64,000 nt of DNA from positions 310,001-374,000 of the forward strand of contig NZ_JAAKGO010000002.1 in assembly GCF_011043525.1 (NCBI RefSeq), in the 5' to 3' direction. Under the pieces are notes generated by a model. The model was not told the DNA's origin. It worked only from the letters and a program-made list of their open reading frames with translations, and searched no databases. The first letter of the stretch is position 1; every line of letters begins with the position of its first letter. This DNA comes from Sphingobacterium sp. SGG-5. GTDB taxonomy: Bacteria; Bacteroidota; Bacteroidia; Sphingobacteriales; Sphingobacteriaceae. This document shows positions 26,270 to 36,119 of the stretch, piece by piece. The position numbers were made by a program, and so were the translations under genes.

Positions 26270-27787
26270 TCACAATTTCCGAAGTGCATCCACTGCAGGA
26301 CCGTTGAGGAGATCACCATTGCTTGCATAGCGAGCACCGTGACAAGGACAGTCCCAGCTATGTTCTGCATTATTCCATTTTACGATGCAGCCTGCATGGC
26401 GACATACAGGGTCGATGGCAAAGAGCTTTCCGGCAGAATCTTTATATATTCCTATCTTTTTGCCTTGATACTTCAATATTTTTCCCTCGTCGTTTCCTAT
26501 TTCAACGAAGCCCTCTATTTGTTCCAAACGCAGACGGTCTTTAATAAAATGTTTGACGACATCCATATTTTCGGTCAGCAGCTCCCCGATTGCCGATAAA
26601 GGACCTATCCTCCCCGGGGCGTAAACCTCTTTATAAGGACTATCACCTGTTAAGATAAAGTCTGTAAGAATGACGGACGATAAAGTTCCAAATATCATCC
26701 CATTCCCTCCAAAGCCTGTCGCTATAAATTCGCGGGTATGGGACTTTCCCGGATACAGCCCTATAAAAGGGAGGCTATCTTGACTCTCATAATATTGGGA
26801 GGACCATTCATATTTTTTCTGCTTAACCGCATAATGTGCTGCCACAAAGGCCTCGAGCTCCAAGAAATTATACTTCTCATTGTCGTGATGCGCGGTCTTG
26901 TGATCCTGTCCACCTACCATCAGATAACGCTTACCCGCAATACATACTGTTCTAAAATAGTGAAAGGGCTCCTGCATATCGTAAACGAGGCCTTCGGGAC
27001 ACTGATTTTCATCTTCCAATTCAAAAACCTGAATATAACTGCGGTAAGGCGCTAACCTAAAGTTCATCAATTGGATTCCCGGGGGCGTATGTGTGGCATA
27101 AACAACCGTCTGTGTGAGCCATAACTGTCCTTCTGAGGTTTTGACCTCTAATTTATCCCGCTCGTTTTCAGTTACGGTCTGCACCAAAGCATGTTCCCGG
27201 ATATGTCCACCTAAATTGATATAAGCCTGCAGCAGCCCCATGATATACTTCGTCGGATGAAAGCTTCCTTGTCCGCCAAACGTGATCGCCTTCAGGATAT
27301 CAAATGGAGCCGGCACAGTGGTAACATCCGATGCGTCAAGACCAACGGCAAGGATGGCATCTTTAATCTTTTCCAGCGCTTCGCCCTCCTTTTCAGTTTG
27401 GGCGTACATGAATCCATCATGTGGCATATAATCACAAGAAATTTGATAATCGTGAATATTTGCTACAATTTCAGCAATAGCCTCTTTCGTCGATTGCGCA
27501 ACAAAAACTGCTTTTTCCCGGCCATGTTTATTTATAATTTCAGAATAAGGCGTATCTATGACTGTGTTTAGATGCGCTGAAGTCCCAGCAGTAGTGCCAA
27601 AGCCAATCGTATGTGCATCCATAAGTAAGCACTTTTTTCCCGATTTCTGCAGTCGCAGAGCAGTTGATACCCCGGTAATGCCACCACCTATTATCACTAT
27701 ATCATAATAGGAGCCCCGACTCTCCATATAGGGGACAGGCCGGACCGTGTCCTGCCAAACACTTGTTTTTTGACCATCTCTTTTCAT
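26270..27787 (-). CDS. FAD-dependent oxidoreductase with C-terminal Rieske [2Fe-2S] domain
   Basis: This 505-residue redox protein has an N-terminal DAO-type FAD domain (IVIIGGGITGVSTALRLQKS at about residues 31-50). FAD/NAD pattern residues recur at TGFGGNGMIFG. A C-terminal Rieske domain (about 420-505) has iron-sulfur ligands in CRHAGC and CPCHGA, the typical CxH...CxxH arrangement. No Tat-like or Sec signal was seen, so it is probably cytoplasmic. The electron donor and substrate are unknown. It is 12 bp after the MscS gene stop and likely co-transcribed with it. Confidence 0.9.
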   Translation of the reverse strand: MKRDGQKTSVWQDTVRPVPYMESRGSYYDIVIIGGGITGVSTALRLQKSGKKCLLMDAHTIGFGTTAGTSAHLNTVIDTPYSEIINKHGREKAVFVAQSTKEAIAEIVANIHDYQISCDYMPHDGFMYAQTEKEGEALEKIKDAILAVGLDASDVTTVPAPFDILKAITFGGQGSFHPTKYIMGLLQAYINLGGHIREHALVQTVTENERDKLEVKTSEGQLWLTQTVVYATHTPPGIQLMNFRLAPYRSYIQVFELEDENQCPEGLVYDMQEPFHYFRTVCIAGKRYLMVGGQDHKTAHHDNEKYNFLELEAFVAAHYAVKQKKYEWSSQYYESQDSLPFIGLYPGKSHTREFIATGFGGNGMIFGTLSSVILTDFILTGDSPYKEVYAPGRIGPLSAIGELLTENMDVVKHFIKDRLRLEQIEGFVEIGNDEGKILKYQGKKIGIYKDSAGKLFAIDPVCRHAGCIVKWNNAEHSWDCPCHGARYASNGDLLNGPAVDALRKL

Positions 27788-27799
27788 ACTATTACTTTT

Positions 27800-30004
27800 T
27801 TAACTGGATGTAATCTTAACCTCTTTTTTTTCCCAATCATGTTTGACCTCTTCCAAAAACCGGCTCCGAAAGCGCTCGATATACTGTACGTGACGTATTC
27901 CTACCTGAATTGAAATTTGATAGGCATCTGTTGTAATATCTTTTGTCCATACCTTGAGCGGAATTGTCCGATCCACTTCATCATAAGAAGAGAGCTTTCT
28001 TTTTACCCATTCCTTAAACTCCTCGATCGACACCAAATTATTAACTGTCAGCTGCATGTTCAATCGGATATCTGCATCCGAGAAAGTCCAGTTGACCAAC
28101 CTTCCCGAAAGAAGATCTCCGTTCGGAATAATAACACGTGCCCCTTGGTCTGTCAGTAAGGTACTGGAGCGGATACCGATCTGCATCACTTGGCCTTTTT
28201 TATCCGCTAACTCGACATAGTCACCTATCTTGAAGGGTTTCTCAAAAACAAGTATAACACCCGACACAAAATTGTTGATGATGTTCTGTAATCCCAAGCC
28301 TATCCCCACGCTGAGTGCACCGATGATGACCGTAAGCTTATCCATTCCCAATCCCAACACGCTGACAGCGATCAGAAAACCAATTATTACAATGAGCATT
28401 CGGAACAAAGGAAAGAGCGTCATCTTCTGTGCCTGCATCTCATTACTGGAAGGGGTTGACAGCAGATTTTTCAGATTTCTTTGGAGCCAATTTGCGAACC
28501 AGATCACCACGACCGCGACAAGCAAATTGCCGTAAGTAAATGAAATTCCCCCAATCTTATGCTCGGCATCCAAAATACGGTTCACCCATATTATTGCCTC
28601 TCGCATCAGGTGGAGGTTATTCAGTAACACGAAGATGATCAAGGCGGCGCAGCAAACATAAAGCAGACGATCAAAGCTGTTTAAAAGACGTTTAATGTCG
28701 AATCGCCTGATCATTGAATCCTCTCTGGCACGCTCATATTGATTTTCAAGATCATGCAGCAGCATGTCTCGAAAGGCACGCAGCGACATCGCCTGCAGCA
28801 GGCCGATACCCCCTACCAGACTCCACATCCGAGCCATAGCCAAGAATCCTGTACTATTTAACAAAATGGATAGCACATTACATATCATGAGCGCCCAACG
28901 TGCATACCGCGGTATATAGCCGACAGGATTTTCCACGTCTGTTCGCCTCCCCATAATCCATAATAGCACAATACCTGCTATATTGACAATTATCGCAACC
29001 GCACGCGTCCATCCTATCTCTGACAAAAGTAGGTTCGCAAGTATTAGCGCCACATAATAGACAAAAATCAGACCGAGCGCTTTGCGTTTTAAAAGCGACA
29101 ATTCCGGATATAAAATGATATAAAGGAAAATGAAAATAAAAAAGTAGCTCGCTTCCAATACCCAGACAGGCACTGAAAGAGAAGTAAAAGGTAAAAGAAC
29201 CAGAAAAAAGATACAGCATTTCAACAATGGAATCCACAACGGTTCGTTTTTGTGTAAACGTAGCTCTTCCTCTTCATGACGGGATTTTCGCCCCAACCTA
29301 TACATCCAATAGAAATAGAGCAGGCTACACAAGATCAAAAAAATACGGCTGTTCCATGAGGGGTAATCAAAATAAGTCACCATAGCCCCATCTTTGACCA
29401 GATTTTTGCGTAACGTTTTACCCATACGCACGGGAATAGTTGCCCCCTGAGCATTCGTGTCTTGCGCAACCACCAATTCTTCACGTTGTCGCAATGTCGA
29501 CGATTCAAGATATACAATGTCATCCATCAGTAGGGTTAAGCTACTTTCGATGCGTTCTATTGTATCCTGTATTTTGCCAAACCGCAGCCGTGTCGAATCA
29601 TTGATCGATACGTCTAAAATTCCTGCTGTATCCAACGGGAAGGGTCTTTTTGAATAAGCTATCAGGTTTACTTTAGCTGTCTGGATGGATGCCCGTAACG
29701 TGCCTATTTCTTCTTTCTTTGTCTTCAAGAAGAATAATATGCTATCTATATGAGCGGTGTCCGTAGGGGCCCGATCCCACGATAGCTTTCGTTTCACACT
29801 GTCAAGCTCACTGGACCATTGATCAACAACAGCTTGCCAATGCTGCACGTCATTGGTGTCGGATACGGTAGCAACCTTATTCTGCCTGGCGACAGAGTCT
29901 TGCTGTTGTCCATAGACCGTTATTGCGATTATTCCTATAGCCGCAACCAACAGGTGTGCGATCCAAATCGATTTAAAACAAACTTTTTTACCCTTGTTGT
30001 TCAT
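27800..30004 (-). CDS. Large MscS-family mechanosensitive channel
   Basis: This inner-membrane channel opens on membrane tension to release solutes. The ATG at 30004 (MNNKGKKVCF) is preferred over a GTG 15 bp upstream. Domains: N-terminal signal or first helix (IAHLLVAAIGIIAITVYG), a periplasmic coiled segment of about residues 40-200, several transmembrane helices, then the conserved pore helix and beta domain (ALSVGIGLGLQNIINNFVSG, then VILVFEKPFKIGDYVEL, VIIPNGDLLSGRLVNWTFSD). At 734 residues it belongs to the larger MscK/YbdG-like group. Gene order with the FAD-Rieske gene suggests a shared stress-related transcript. Confidence 0.93.
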   Translation of the reverse strand: MNNKGKKVCFKSIWIAHLLVAAIGIIAITVYGQQQDSVARQNKVATVSDTNDVQHWQAVVDQWSSELDSVKRKLSWDRAPTDTAHIDSILFFLKTKKEEIGTLRASIQTAKVNLIAYSKRPFPLDTAGILDVSINDSTRLRFGKIQDTIERIESSLTLLMDDIVYLESSTLRQREELVVAQDTNAQGATIPVRMGKTLRKNLVKDGAMVTYFDYPSWNSRIFLILCSLLYFYWMYRLGRKSRHEEEELRLHKNEPLWIPLLKCCIFFLVLLPFTSLSVPVWVLEASYFFIFIFLYIILYPELSLLKRKALGLIFVYYVALILANLLLSEIGWTRAVAIIVNIAGIVLLWIMGRRTDVENPVGYIPRYARWALMICNVLSILLNSTGFLAMARMWSLVGGIGLLQAMSLRAFRDMLLHDLENQYERAREDSMIRRFDIKRLLNSFDRLLYVCCAALIIFVLLNNLHLMREAIIWVNRILDAEHKIGGISFTYGNLLVAVVVIWFANWLQRNLKNLLSTPSSNEMQAQKMTLFPLFRMLIVIIGFLIAVSVLGLGMDKLTVIIGALSVGIGLGLQNIINNFVSGVILVFEKPFKIGDYVELADKKGQVMQIGIRSSTLLTDQGARVIIPNGDLLSGRLVNWTFSDADIRLNMQLTVNNLVSIEEFKEWVKRKLSSYDEVDRTIPLKVWTKDITTDAYQISIQVGIRHVQYIERFRSRFLEEVKHDWEKKEVKITSS

Positions 30005-30051
30005 CTCTACTATGAACACACAAGGCTTATAAACGTTGTGGAAATAAGACT

Positions 30052-30624
30052 TTAAGCGATATCTTCTCCAATCATCACATACGAATCGGTACTGAATTCC
30101 AAGGTTACAAAACCATCGGTAGTAGTTTTAAAAACACCTTTCTTCTCATAATTTAACCCTTGGAAGGATTTAATTATCGATTCGTCTATGTACATTTTTT
30201 CCCCACGGGGCTTCCATTTTTCAAAAGAATGCCGAACAAAGACGTATCTCCTGTGTTGACAAAACATAACGATATTAATCCGATCCGCGTAAGAAGTTAT
30301 TGCTTGAGGTATGCTATTGGTTAATATATTAACGGCCCTGAAATCATGTGCCATTAAATAACGTAATGCCTGATGGATAGGATCCACAGCACGGGGTAAA
30401 GGTTCTATCTTAATGGCTTCCTGCACAGCAGCCGCTTCTGGATCACCGAAAACCACATCGATCTTAATCCCATGCATCAACAGATAATCCATGTTTTCGA
30501 CATCAGTCAATATGGTGGGGGACCATTCCAGCAGCTGACCCATCCATTCTTCATGAATCGCTTGAGAAGAAACAACCAATAGGGCAGGTTCCTGATTCTC
30601 TCTGACGATATGATGGGAAGACAT
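30052..30624 (-). CDS. Thiamine pyrophosphokinase-like protein
   Basis: This 190-residue protein is similar to proteins annotated as thiamine pyrophosphokinase in Sphingobacteriaceae. The ATG at 30624 (MSSHHIVRENQEPALLVV) is supported by a strong GGAGGAG ribosome binding site, and the upstream gene's stop codon lies between the two. Weak TPK-like features are the DVVFGDPEA stretch (GDxD-type loop altered) and the C-terminal TTDGFVTLEF beta region. The typical TPK substrate motif is not obvious, so the enzymatic call is tentative. It is coupled to the M20 amidohydrolase gene (4 bp). Confidence 0.55.
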   Translation of the reverse strand: MSSHHIVRENQEPALLVVSSQAIHEEWMGQLLEWSPTILTDVENMDYLLMHGIKIDVVFGDPEAAAVQEAIKIEPLPRAVDPIHQALRYLMAHDFRAVNILTNSIPQAITSYADRINIVMFCQHRRYVFVRHSFEKWKPRGEKMYIDESIIKSFQGLNYEKKGVFKTTTDGFVTLEFSTDSYVMIGEDIA

Positions 30625-30628
30625 ATTA

Positions 30629-31819
30629 CTACTCCTCCAACTGCCGAATCGCAATATAAGACATCAGCCCTATGCTCAGTTCTAAGGCATCTTCATCAAT
30701 ATCAAAAGTCGGCGTATGTACAGCTGATGTGATGCCTTTGGCTTTATTTCTGGTCCCCAGCCTATAAAAACAAGCATTGGTTTCCTGCGAGTAATAGGCA
30801 AAATCTTCCGCCGCAGGCCAAAGTTCCAGCTCCAGCACATTTTCCTTTCCCAGGTAATCTTCCGCATAGGAACGTGCACGTGCCGTTAGCTGCGGTTCAT
30901 TCGTTAGGAATGGATATCCCTTGCGTACTTCAAAATCACAGGTAGCTCCCATGCCCTCCGCAATACCGATAGCCATCTTTTTCATCTTTTCATGTGCTTC
31001 CGCTCGCCACTGTTCGTTGAACGTCCGAAAAGTACCCTCGAGGTAAACCTCCTCCGGAATAACATTGGTAGCACCGTTACCCACGATCTTGCCCCATGAC
31101 AACACCGTAGGTATACGCGGATCTGCCGCCCGACTGACAATCTGTTGTAACGCGGATATAATCTGAGCCGTAATGGCAATAGGGTCAATATTATTATGCG
31201 GTTGAGCGCCATGCCCCCCTTTTCCTTTCACCGTCATATACAGTTCGTCGGAGGATGCCATATATTGCCCCGAGCGAAATCCGACTTTTCCGACTTCGAT
31301 AAAAGGCATGACATGTTGACCTAATACCGCTTGAGGCTCTGGATTTTTCAGAACACCTTCTTTGATCATTAGCGATGCCCCACCCGGAAGTTTTTCCTCT
31401 CCCGGCTGAAAAATCAGCTTGATGGTGCCACCGAATGTGGATTTCATCTCCTGCAAAATACGGGCTACACCCAACAACGAAGACGTATGCACATCGTGGC
31501 CACAGGCATGCATGACACCGACATTTTCCGAACCATACGGACGTCCTTCTACCTCCGTGATCGGCAAAGCATCCATGTCGGCCCGCAAAGCAATCACCTG
31601 CTCCGAAGGTTTATCTCCTTGGATAAGCCCCACAACACCTGTACCGGCTATTTCCTGATAAGGGATACCCAACTCATCGAGTCTTTCTTTCACAAAGGCG
31701 GATGTATTAAACTCCTCAAAAGACAGCTCTGGATGACGGTGCAAATGGCGCCGTATCTCTACCGTCTCTGCGAAATAATCCTTTGCTAACTGTTGTATAT
31801 GTTCTTTAACAGAAATCAT
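30629..31819 (-). CDS. M20-family amidohydrolase/metallopeptidase (IAA-amino-acid hydrolase-like)
   Basis: This 396-residue enzyme should cleave an amide bond of an N-acyl amino acid or similar. The ATG at 31819 (MISVKEHIQQ) is preferred over a TTG two codons upstream. Metal-site motifs are GVMHACGHDVHTSSLLGVAR and QPGEEKLPGGASLMIKEGVL; the dimerisation domain includes GKGGHGAQPHNNIDPIAITA. These are typical of the carboxypeptidase Ss1/hippurate-hydrolase group (M20D). No signal peptide, so cytoplasmic. It lies between the SPOR-domain gene and the TPK-like gene. Confidence 0.93.
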   Translation of the reverse strand: MISVKEHIQQLAKDYFAETVEIRRHLHRHPELSFEEFNTSAFVKERLDELGIPYQEIAGTGVVGLIQGDKPSEQVIALRADMDALPITEVEGRPYGSENVGVMHACGHDVHTSSLLGVARILQEMKSTFGGTIKLIFQPGEEKLPGGASLMIKEGVLKNPEPQAVLGQHVMPFIEVGKVGFRSGQYMASSDELYMTVKGKGGHGAQPHNNIDPIAITAQIISALQQIVSRAADPRIPTVLSWGKIVGNGATNVIPEEVYLEGTFRTFNEQWRAEAHEKMKKMAIGIAEGMGATCDFEVRKGYPFLTNEPQLTARARSYAEDYLGKENVLELELWPAAEDFAYYSQETNACFYRLGTRNKAKGITSAVHTPTFDIDEDALELSIGLMSYIAIRQLEE

Positions 31820-31828
31820 GATCAAAAA

Positions 31829-32284
31829 TTACTCCCAAACCCAAATATCTTCCTGGAAGACAAATACATTACTGTATTGTGAACGTAACTCCCGCATAAA
31901 GTTGTTCGCTGCAGCTCTGCCGGTAAAATCGCCTACTTTCACCCGATAATTCGGTTCGTCGTACGTGACATAACTGTCTATATCTCCATACTCACTTTTA
32001 AACCGACTTTGTACCGCATAAGCTTCATTCCGGTTGTTGCCCGAATAGATCTGCACCCGAAATCCTCTTTTCTTCACCCGCGTAGCCTTACTCCTGTCCA
32101 CTGGCTTAGTACCTAAACTTACCATGCGCGGCGCTGGGGGGTTTATCTCATGCGCCGCCCGAAAATGCTGTAACAAGGATATCAGCGTATCTTTATGCAC
32201 AGACACGCTTTCCGTCTGCTGCCCTTTCGCAGCCCACGAAAAACCAATACATGCGAAACATAAAATCAACCCTTTATACCACAT
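31829..32284 (-). CDS. Secreted SPOR-domain protein
   Basis: This 151-residue protein has a signal peptide (MWYKGLILCFACIGFSWAAK) and a C-terminal SPOR domain at about residues 72-145 (RGFRVQIYSGNNRNEAYAVQ, then YRVKVGDFTGRAAANNFMRE). SPOR domains bind septal, denuded peptidoglycan. A role in cell-envelope or division processes is inferred. It begins 12 bp after the secA stop and probably shares its transcript. Confidence 0.9.
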   Translation of the reverse strand: MWYKGLILCFACIGFSWAAKGQQTESVSVHKDTLISLLQHFRAAHEINPPAPRMVSLGTKPVDRSKATRVKKRGFRVQIYSGNNRNEAYAVQSRFKSEYGDIDSYVTYDEPNYRVKVGDFTGRAAANNFMRELRSQYSNVFVFQEDIWVWE

Positions 32285-32296
32285 CCTCTATGACAA

Positions 32297-35200
32297 TTAT
32301 CCGTTTTTACCGTGACAATTTTTGTATTTCTGTCCAGATCCACAAGGGCATAAATCATTCCGTCCTACGGTTTGCTCCTTGCGAATGGGTTGTGTAACCT
32401 GCGGTTTGCGGGTATCAAAATCTTCATCTGATACACCTGTAGGCGAGCTCAGATCTTGCTTTGATGCCTTCACATTCGCCGGCTGCGCCGGTATCGGACG
32501 TGCCTCTTGTATATTCTGAGGTTGCTGCTGCTGTCCCGGGATTTCGCCCTTGAACAAAAAGCTTACAATCTCTTTATTCATACTCGCTAACATAGCCTTG
32601 AACAGGTCGAAAGCCTCCATTTTGTAGATGATAATCGGATCTTTCTGCTCATATACGGCATTCTGCACCGATTGCTTCAGATCGTCCATCTCCCGCAAAT
32701 GCTCCTTCCACGCCTCATCTATCAGCGCAAGAACTATGCCCTTTTCGAACGACTTAAACACCTCAGCACCTTCGCTCTCCACAGCCTTCTTCAAGTTTGT
32801 CGCCACCTGTATGCCACGGATACCATCCGTGAAAGGTACAACAATATTCTCAATAACATCTCCACGCTCGGCAAGTACGTTTGTCAGTACCGGTAAAGTC
32901 TGCGCAGCGATATGTTTCGCCTTATTTTCATAATGTGTAATGACCTGATGGAATACTTTGTCGATCAATGTTTCTACACTGCTGGATGTATATTCCTCCG
33001 TACTGATAGCCGGATCTACTGCAAAAATGCGAATACACTCAATCTGGAATTCCTCATAGGAACCTCCTTCTTTTGCACTGACAACGATATCTTCAACGAC
33101 ATCGTAGATGGTATTATTCAGGTCCACATCAAGACGCTCACCGAACAACGCATTCTTACGCTTCGTGTAAATGACGGTACGTTGCGAGTTCATCACGTCA
33201 TCATATTCCAATAAGCGCTTACGAATACCGAAGTTATTTTCCTCCACCTTACGTTGTGCACGCTCGATGGATTTGGTCAACATACTATGCTGCATGACCT
33301 CGCCTTCTTCCACACCCATTTTGACCATGATGTTGGAAATACGCTCGGAAGCAAACAAACGCATCAACGGATCTTCCAGAGAAACGAAAAATTGTGACGA
33401 TCCCGGGTCGCCCTGACGGCCGGCACGACCGCGCAACTGGCGGTCTACACGACGTGACTCATGACGTTCCGTACCGATAATCGCCAGACCGCCTGCTTTA
33501 ATAACCTCTTCCGTCAATTTAATATCCGTACCCCGACCCGCCATATTCGTCGCAATCGTAACCTGTCCCGGACGACCCGCTTCAGCAACAATATCCGCTT
33601 CCTTCTGGTGGAGTTTGGCGTTCAATACGTTATGTTTAATACCTCTCAGCTTCAACATACGGCTCAGCAATTCCGATATTTCGACAGATGTCGTACCGAC
33701 CAAAACCGGACGCCCTTGTTCCGTCAAATTCTGAATTTCCTGTGCTACCGCATTGTATTTCTCACGCGCGGTGCGGTAGATCAAGTCTTGTCTATCATCC
33801 CGGGCAATTGGTCTGTTTGTCGGTATTTCGACAACATCCAATTTATAGATTTCCCAAAGCTCACCTGCTTCCGTAGAAGCTGTACCGGTCATACCGGCCA
33901 ACTTATGGTACATACGGAAGTAATTCTGCAAGGTGATTGTTGCGTATGTCTGTGTCGCATCTTCCACCTTCACGTTTTCCTTCGCTTCGATCGCCTGGTG
34001 GAGACCATCCGAATAACGACGGCCGTCCATAATACGACCCGTCTGCTCGTCGACGATCTTGACCTTACCTTCATCTACAATATATTGGTCATCACGCTCA
34101 AACAACGTGTACGCTTTCAATAGTTGGTTGATCGAGTGAATACGCTCTGCTTTTATCGAATAGTCACGCAATAGCTCTTCCTTTTGGGTTGCTTTTTCCT
34201 CCAGCGTTGCATCGGATTTTTCGATATCTGCAATCTCAGTGCCCACATCCGGCAAAATGAAGAAGCTCGGATCTTCCCCAGAATCCGTAATCAGCTCAAT
34301 ACCTTTTTCACTTAGCTCAACCTGGTTATTTTTTTCATCGATCACGAAGAACAATTCCTTATCCGCTTTCGGCATATGGCGGTTTTGCTCTTGCATGTAG
34401 TAATTTTCCACCTTTTGGAGTATCTGGCGGTGGTTTCCTTCACTTAAGAACTTAATCAGCGCCTTATTTTTTGGCAGACCACGGTACGAACGAAATAGTG
34501 CTAAACCGCCTCCTTCAGGATCGGTATCACCTGCAGCAATTGCCTTTTTCGCTTCGTTGAAGACCGTGTTGATATACGCTTTCTGCGCGTTGACCAGCTT
34601 TTCGATCCGCGGTTTCAACTGGTAAAACTCATGCTCGTCACCTTTCGGGATAGGCCCCGAAATAATCAAGGGTGTACGGGCATCATCGATCAGCACCGAA
34701 TCCACCTCATCGATCATCGCAAAATGCAACTTACGTTGGACCATGGAATCCGGTGTCTGCGTCATATTGTCACGTAAGTAGTCAAAGCCGAACTCATTGT
34801 TCGTACCATATACCACATCTGACTTGTAAGCGTTGCGTCGTTGTGCCGAGTTCGGCTGATGCTTATCTATACAATCTACACTCAGGCCATGGAACTCAAA
34901 TATAGGGCCGTTCCACTCCGAGTCACGCTTGGCCAGGTAGTCATTGACCGTCACGATATGTACACCATTTCCAGAAAGGGCGTTCAGGTAAGTCGGTAAT
35001 GTTCCCACCAACGTTTTACCTTCACCCGTCGACATCTCGGCAATTTTACCTTCATGAAGTACGATACCACCGATCAACTGCACATCATAATGGACCATAT
35101 TCCAGGTTACTTCCGTGCCCGCAGCCGTCCACGTATTGCTCCATAGTGCTTTGTCCCCTTCAACCGTGACGTTAGGTCGCTTTGCCGCTAAGTCCCGATC

Positions 35201-35602
35201 AAAATCGCTGGCGGTTACTTCCAAAATACTGTTTTCCGTAAATCGGCGTGCTGTTTCTTTCACTACGGCAAATGCTTCAGGCAGTATCTCACGCAATACA
35301 TCCTCCAATTTTTTGTCGCGATCTTTGGTTAGCTTATCGATTTTCTCGTAGACCGCTGTCTTTGCCGACATATCTACTTTGTCATCCTCAGCCTCTACTT
35401 TCAAGGCTTCAATTTCTGTATCAATTTCTTTTAAATACTCTTGTATGCGGTTTTTGAAATCTCGGGTTTTGGCGCGTAGCTCGTCATTACTTATTTCCGT
35501 CAGCTTGCTATACTCTTCCTTGATTTTTTCGACGACAGGTTGTATAACTTTGATGTCACGTTCGGACTTACTACCGAATAACTTACTTAAAAATTTTAAC
35601 AT
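32297..35602 (-). CDS. secA: Protein translocase ATPase SecA
   Basis: SecA drives protein export through SecYEG using ATP. The ATG at 35602 (MLKFLSKLFGSKSERDIKVI) is chosen because the upstream extension is non-family sequence. The product is 1101 residues, longer than the approximately 900 of Escherichia coli but usual for Bacteroidota, which carry insertions. Motifs are MSTGEGKTLVGTLP (Walker A), MIDEVDSVLIDDARTPLIIS (DEAD-like box), RQLRGRAGRQGDPGSSQFFV, and a C-terminal zinc motif NDLCPCGSGQKYKNCHGKNG. It serves as the general exporter for the signal-peptide-bearing PUL enzymes. Confidence 0.99.
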   Translation of the reverse strand: MLKFLSKLFGSKSERDIKVIQPVVEKIKEEYSKLTEISNDELRAKTRDFKNRIQEYLKEIDTEIEALKVEAEDDKVDMSAKTAVYEKIDKLTKDRDKKLEDVLREILPEAFAVVKETARRFTENSILEVTASDFDRDLAAKRPNVTVEGDKALWSNTWTAAGTEVTWNMVHYDVQLIGGIVLHEGKIAEMSTGEGKTLVGTLPTYLNALSGNGVHIVTVNDYLAKRDSEWNGPIFEFHGLSVDCIDKHQPNSAQRRNAYKSDVVYGTNNEFGFDYLRDNMTQTPDSMVQRKLHFAMIDEVDSVLIDDARTPLIISGPIPKGDEHEFYQLKPRIEKLVNAQKAYINTVFNEAKKAIAAGDTDPEGGGLALFRSYRGLPKNKALIKFLSEGNHRQILQKVENYYMQEQNRHMPKADKELFFVIDEKNNQVELSEKGIELITDSGEDPSFFILPDVGTEIADIEKSDATLEEKATQKEELLRDYSIKAERIHSINQLLKAYTLFERDDQYIVDEGKVKIVDEQTGRIMDGRRYSDGLHQAIEAKENVKVEDATQTYATITLQNYFRMYHKLAGMTGTASTEAGELWEIYKLDVVEIPTNRPIARDDRQDLIYRTAREKYNAVAQEIQNLTEQGRPVLVGTTSVEISELLSRMLKLRGIKHNVLNAKLHQKEADIVAEAGRPGQVTIATNMAGRGTDIKLTEEVIKAGGLAIIGTERHESRRVDRQLRGRAGRQGDPGSSQFFVSLEDPLMRLFASERISNIMVKMGVEEGEVMQHSMLTKSIERAQRKVEENNFGIRKRLLEYDDVMNSQRTVIYTKRKNALFGERLDVDLNNTIYDVVEDIVVSAKEGGSYEEFQIECIRIFAVDPAISTEEYTSSSVETLIDKVFHQVITHYENKAKHIAAQTLPVLTNVLAERGDVIENIVVPFTDGIRGIQVATNLKKAVESEGAEVFKSFEKGIVLALIDEAWKEHLREMDDLKQSVQNAVYEQKDPIIIYKMEAFDLFKAMLASMNKEIVSFLFKGEIPGQQQQPQNIQEARPIPAQPANVKASKQDLSSPTGVSDEDFDTRKPQVTQPIRKEQTVGRNDLCPCGSGQKYKNCHGKNG

Positions 35603-35798
35603 AATATAATTGTATCTCTTCTCTCTTGTACAAAACGGAATCCAAAATCGGATTACAGACATTTTGACACTAACCGCCAAATTTAGTTATTCGAAATGAT
35701 ATCTGACAGACTAGCGTTATTTTTTTTACGTTATGACCTAATTGATATATTCGTGGAAAGCACCTATCTTTGTATAGAACAATTAGAAGCAGCTCATT

Positions 35799-36026
35799 AT
35801 GCAAGCCATCACTATACATCCTGAATCTGCAGAACAATTTAAAACGGTCAAGGCTGTATTGAAGGCTCTTAATGTGCCTTTTGAGGCCCATACTCTAAAG
35901 TTGCCGACACATATCGTAAAAAGTATAGATAAGAGTATCAATCAGCTTGAAGGGGGAGAAACCATTTCCTTAGAAGCGTTTAAGGAAAAACATTTTCGCA
36001 GAACTGCTCATTACTTTATAAAGTAA
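35799..36026 (+). CDS. Small DUF2683-like protein (possible orphan antitoxin-type)
   Basis: This 75-residue protein begins MQAITIHPESAEQFKTVKAV and has VPFEAHTLKLPTHIVKSIDK in the centre. That pattern resembles the DUF2683 family, small proteins often found beside RelE/ParE-type toxins. No toxin gene follows; a 0.6-kb non-coding block begins after the stop codon. It may therefore be an orphan. The assignment is from memory of the family pattern and is only moderate. Confidence 0.65.
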   Translation: MQAITIHPESAEQFKTVKAVLKALNVPFEAHTLKLPTHIVKSIDKSINQLEGGETISLEAFKEKHFRRTAHYFIK

Positions 36027-36119
36027 TTGATCAATCCGTTGTTATCATCTGTTTCTGGGATAATAGGCAAGATCCTATTTTCTGATAAATACGCTATACA
36101 AAAATACAATGACTTTATT

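Noticed and set aside
27800..30004. Phage or insertion-sequence origin for the stress island
   Set aside because: No integrase, transposase, attachment repeats or composition break was recognised there.
33461..34123. 220-codon open frame on the plus strand
   Set aside because: It lies fully antisense to secA, and the reading contains many rare-looking Arg/Cys/Phe runs. SecA motifs are intact on the other strand.
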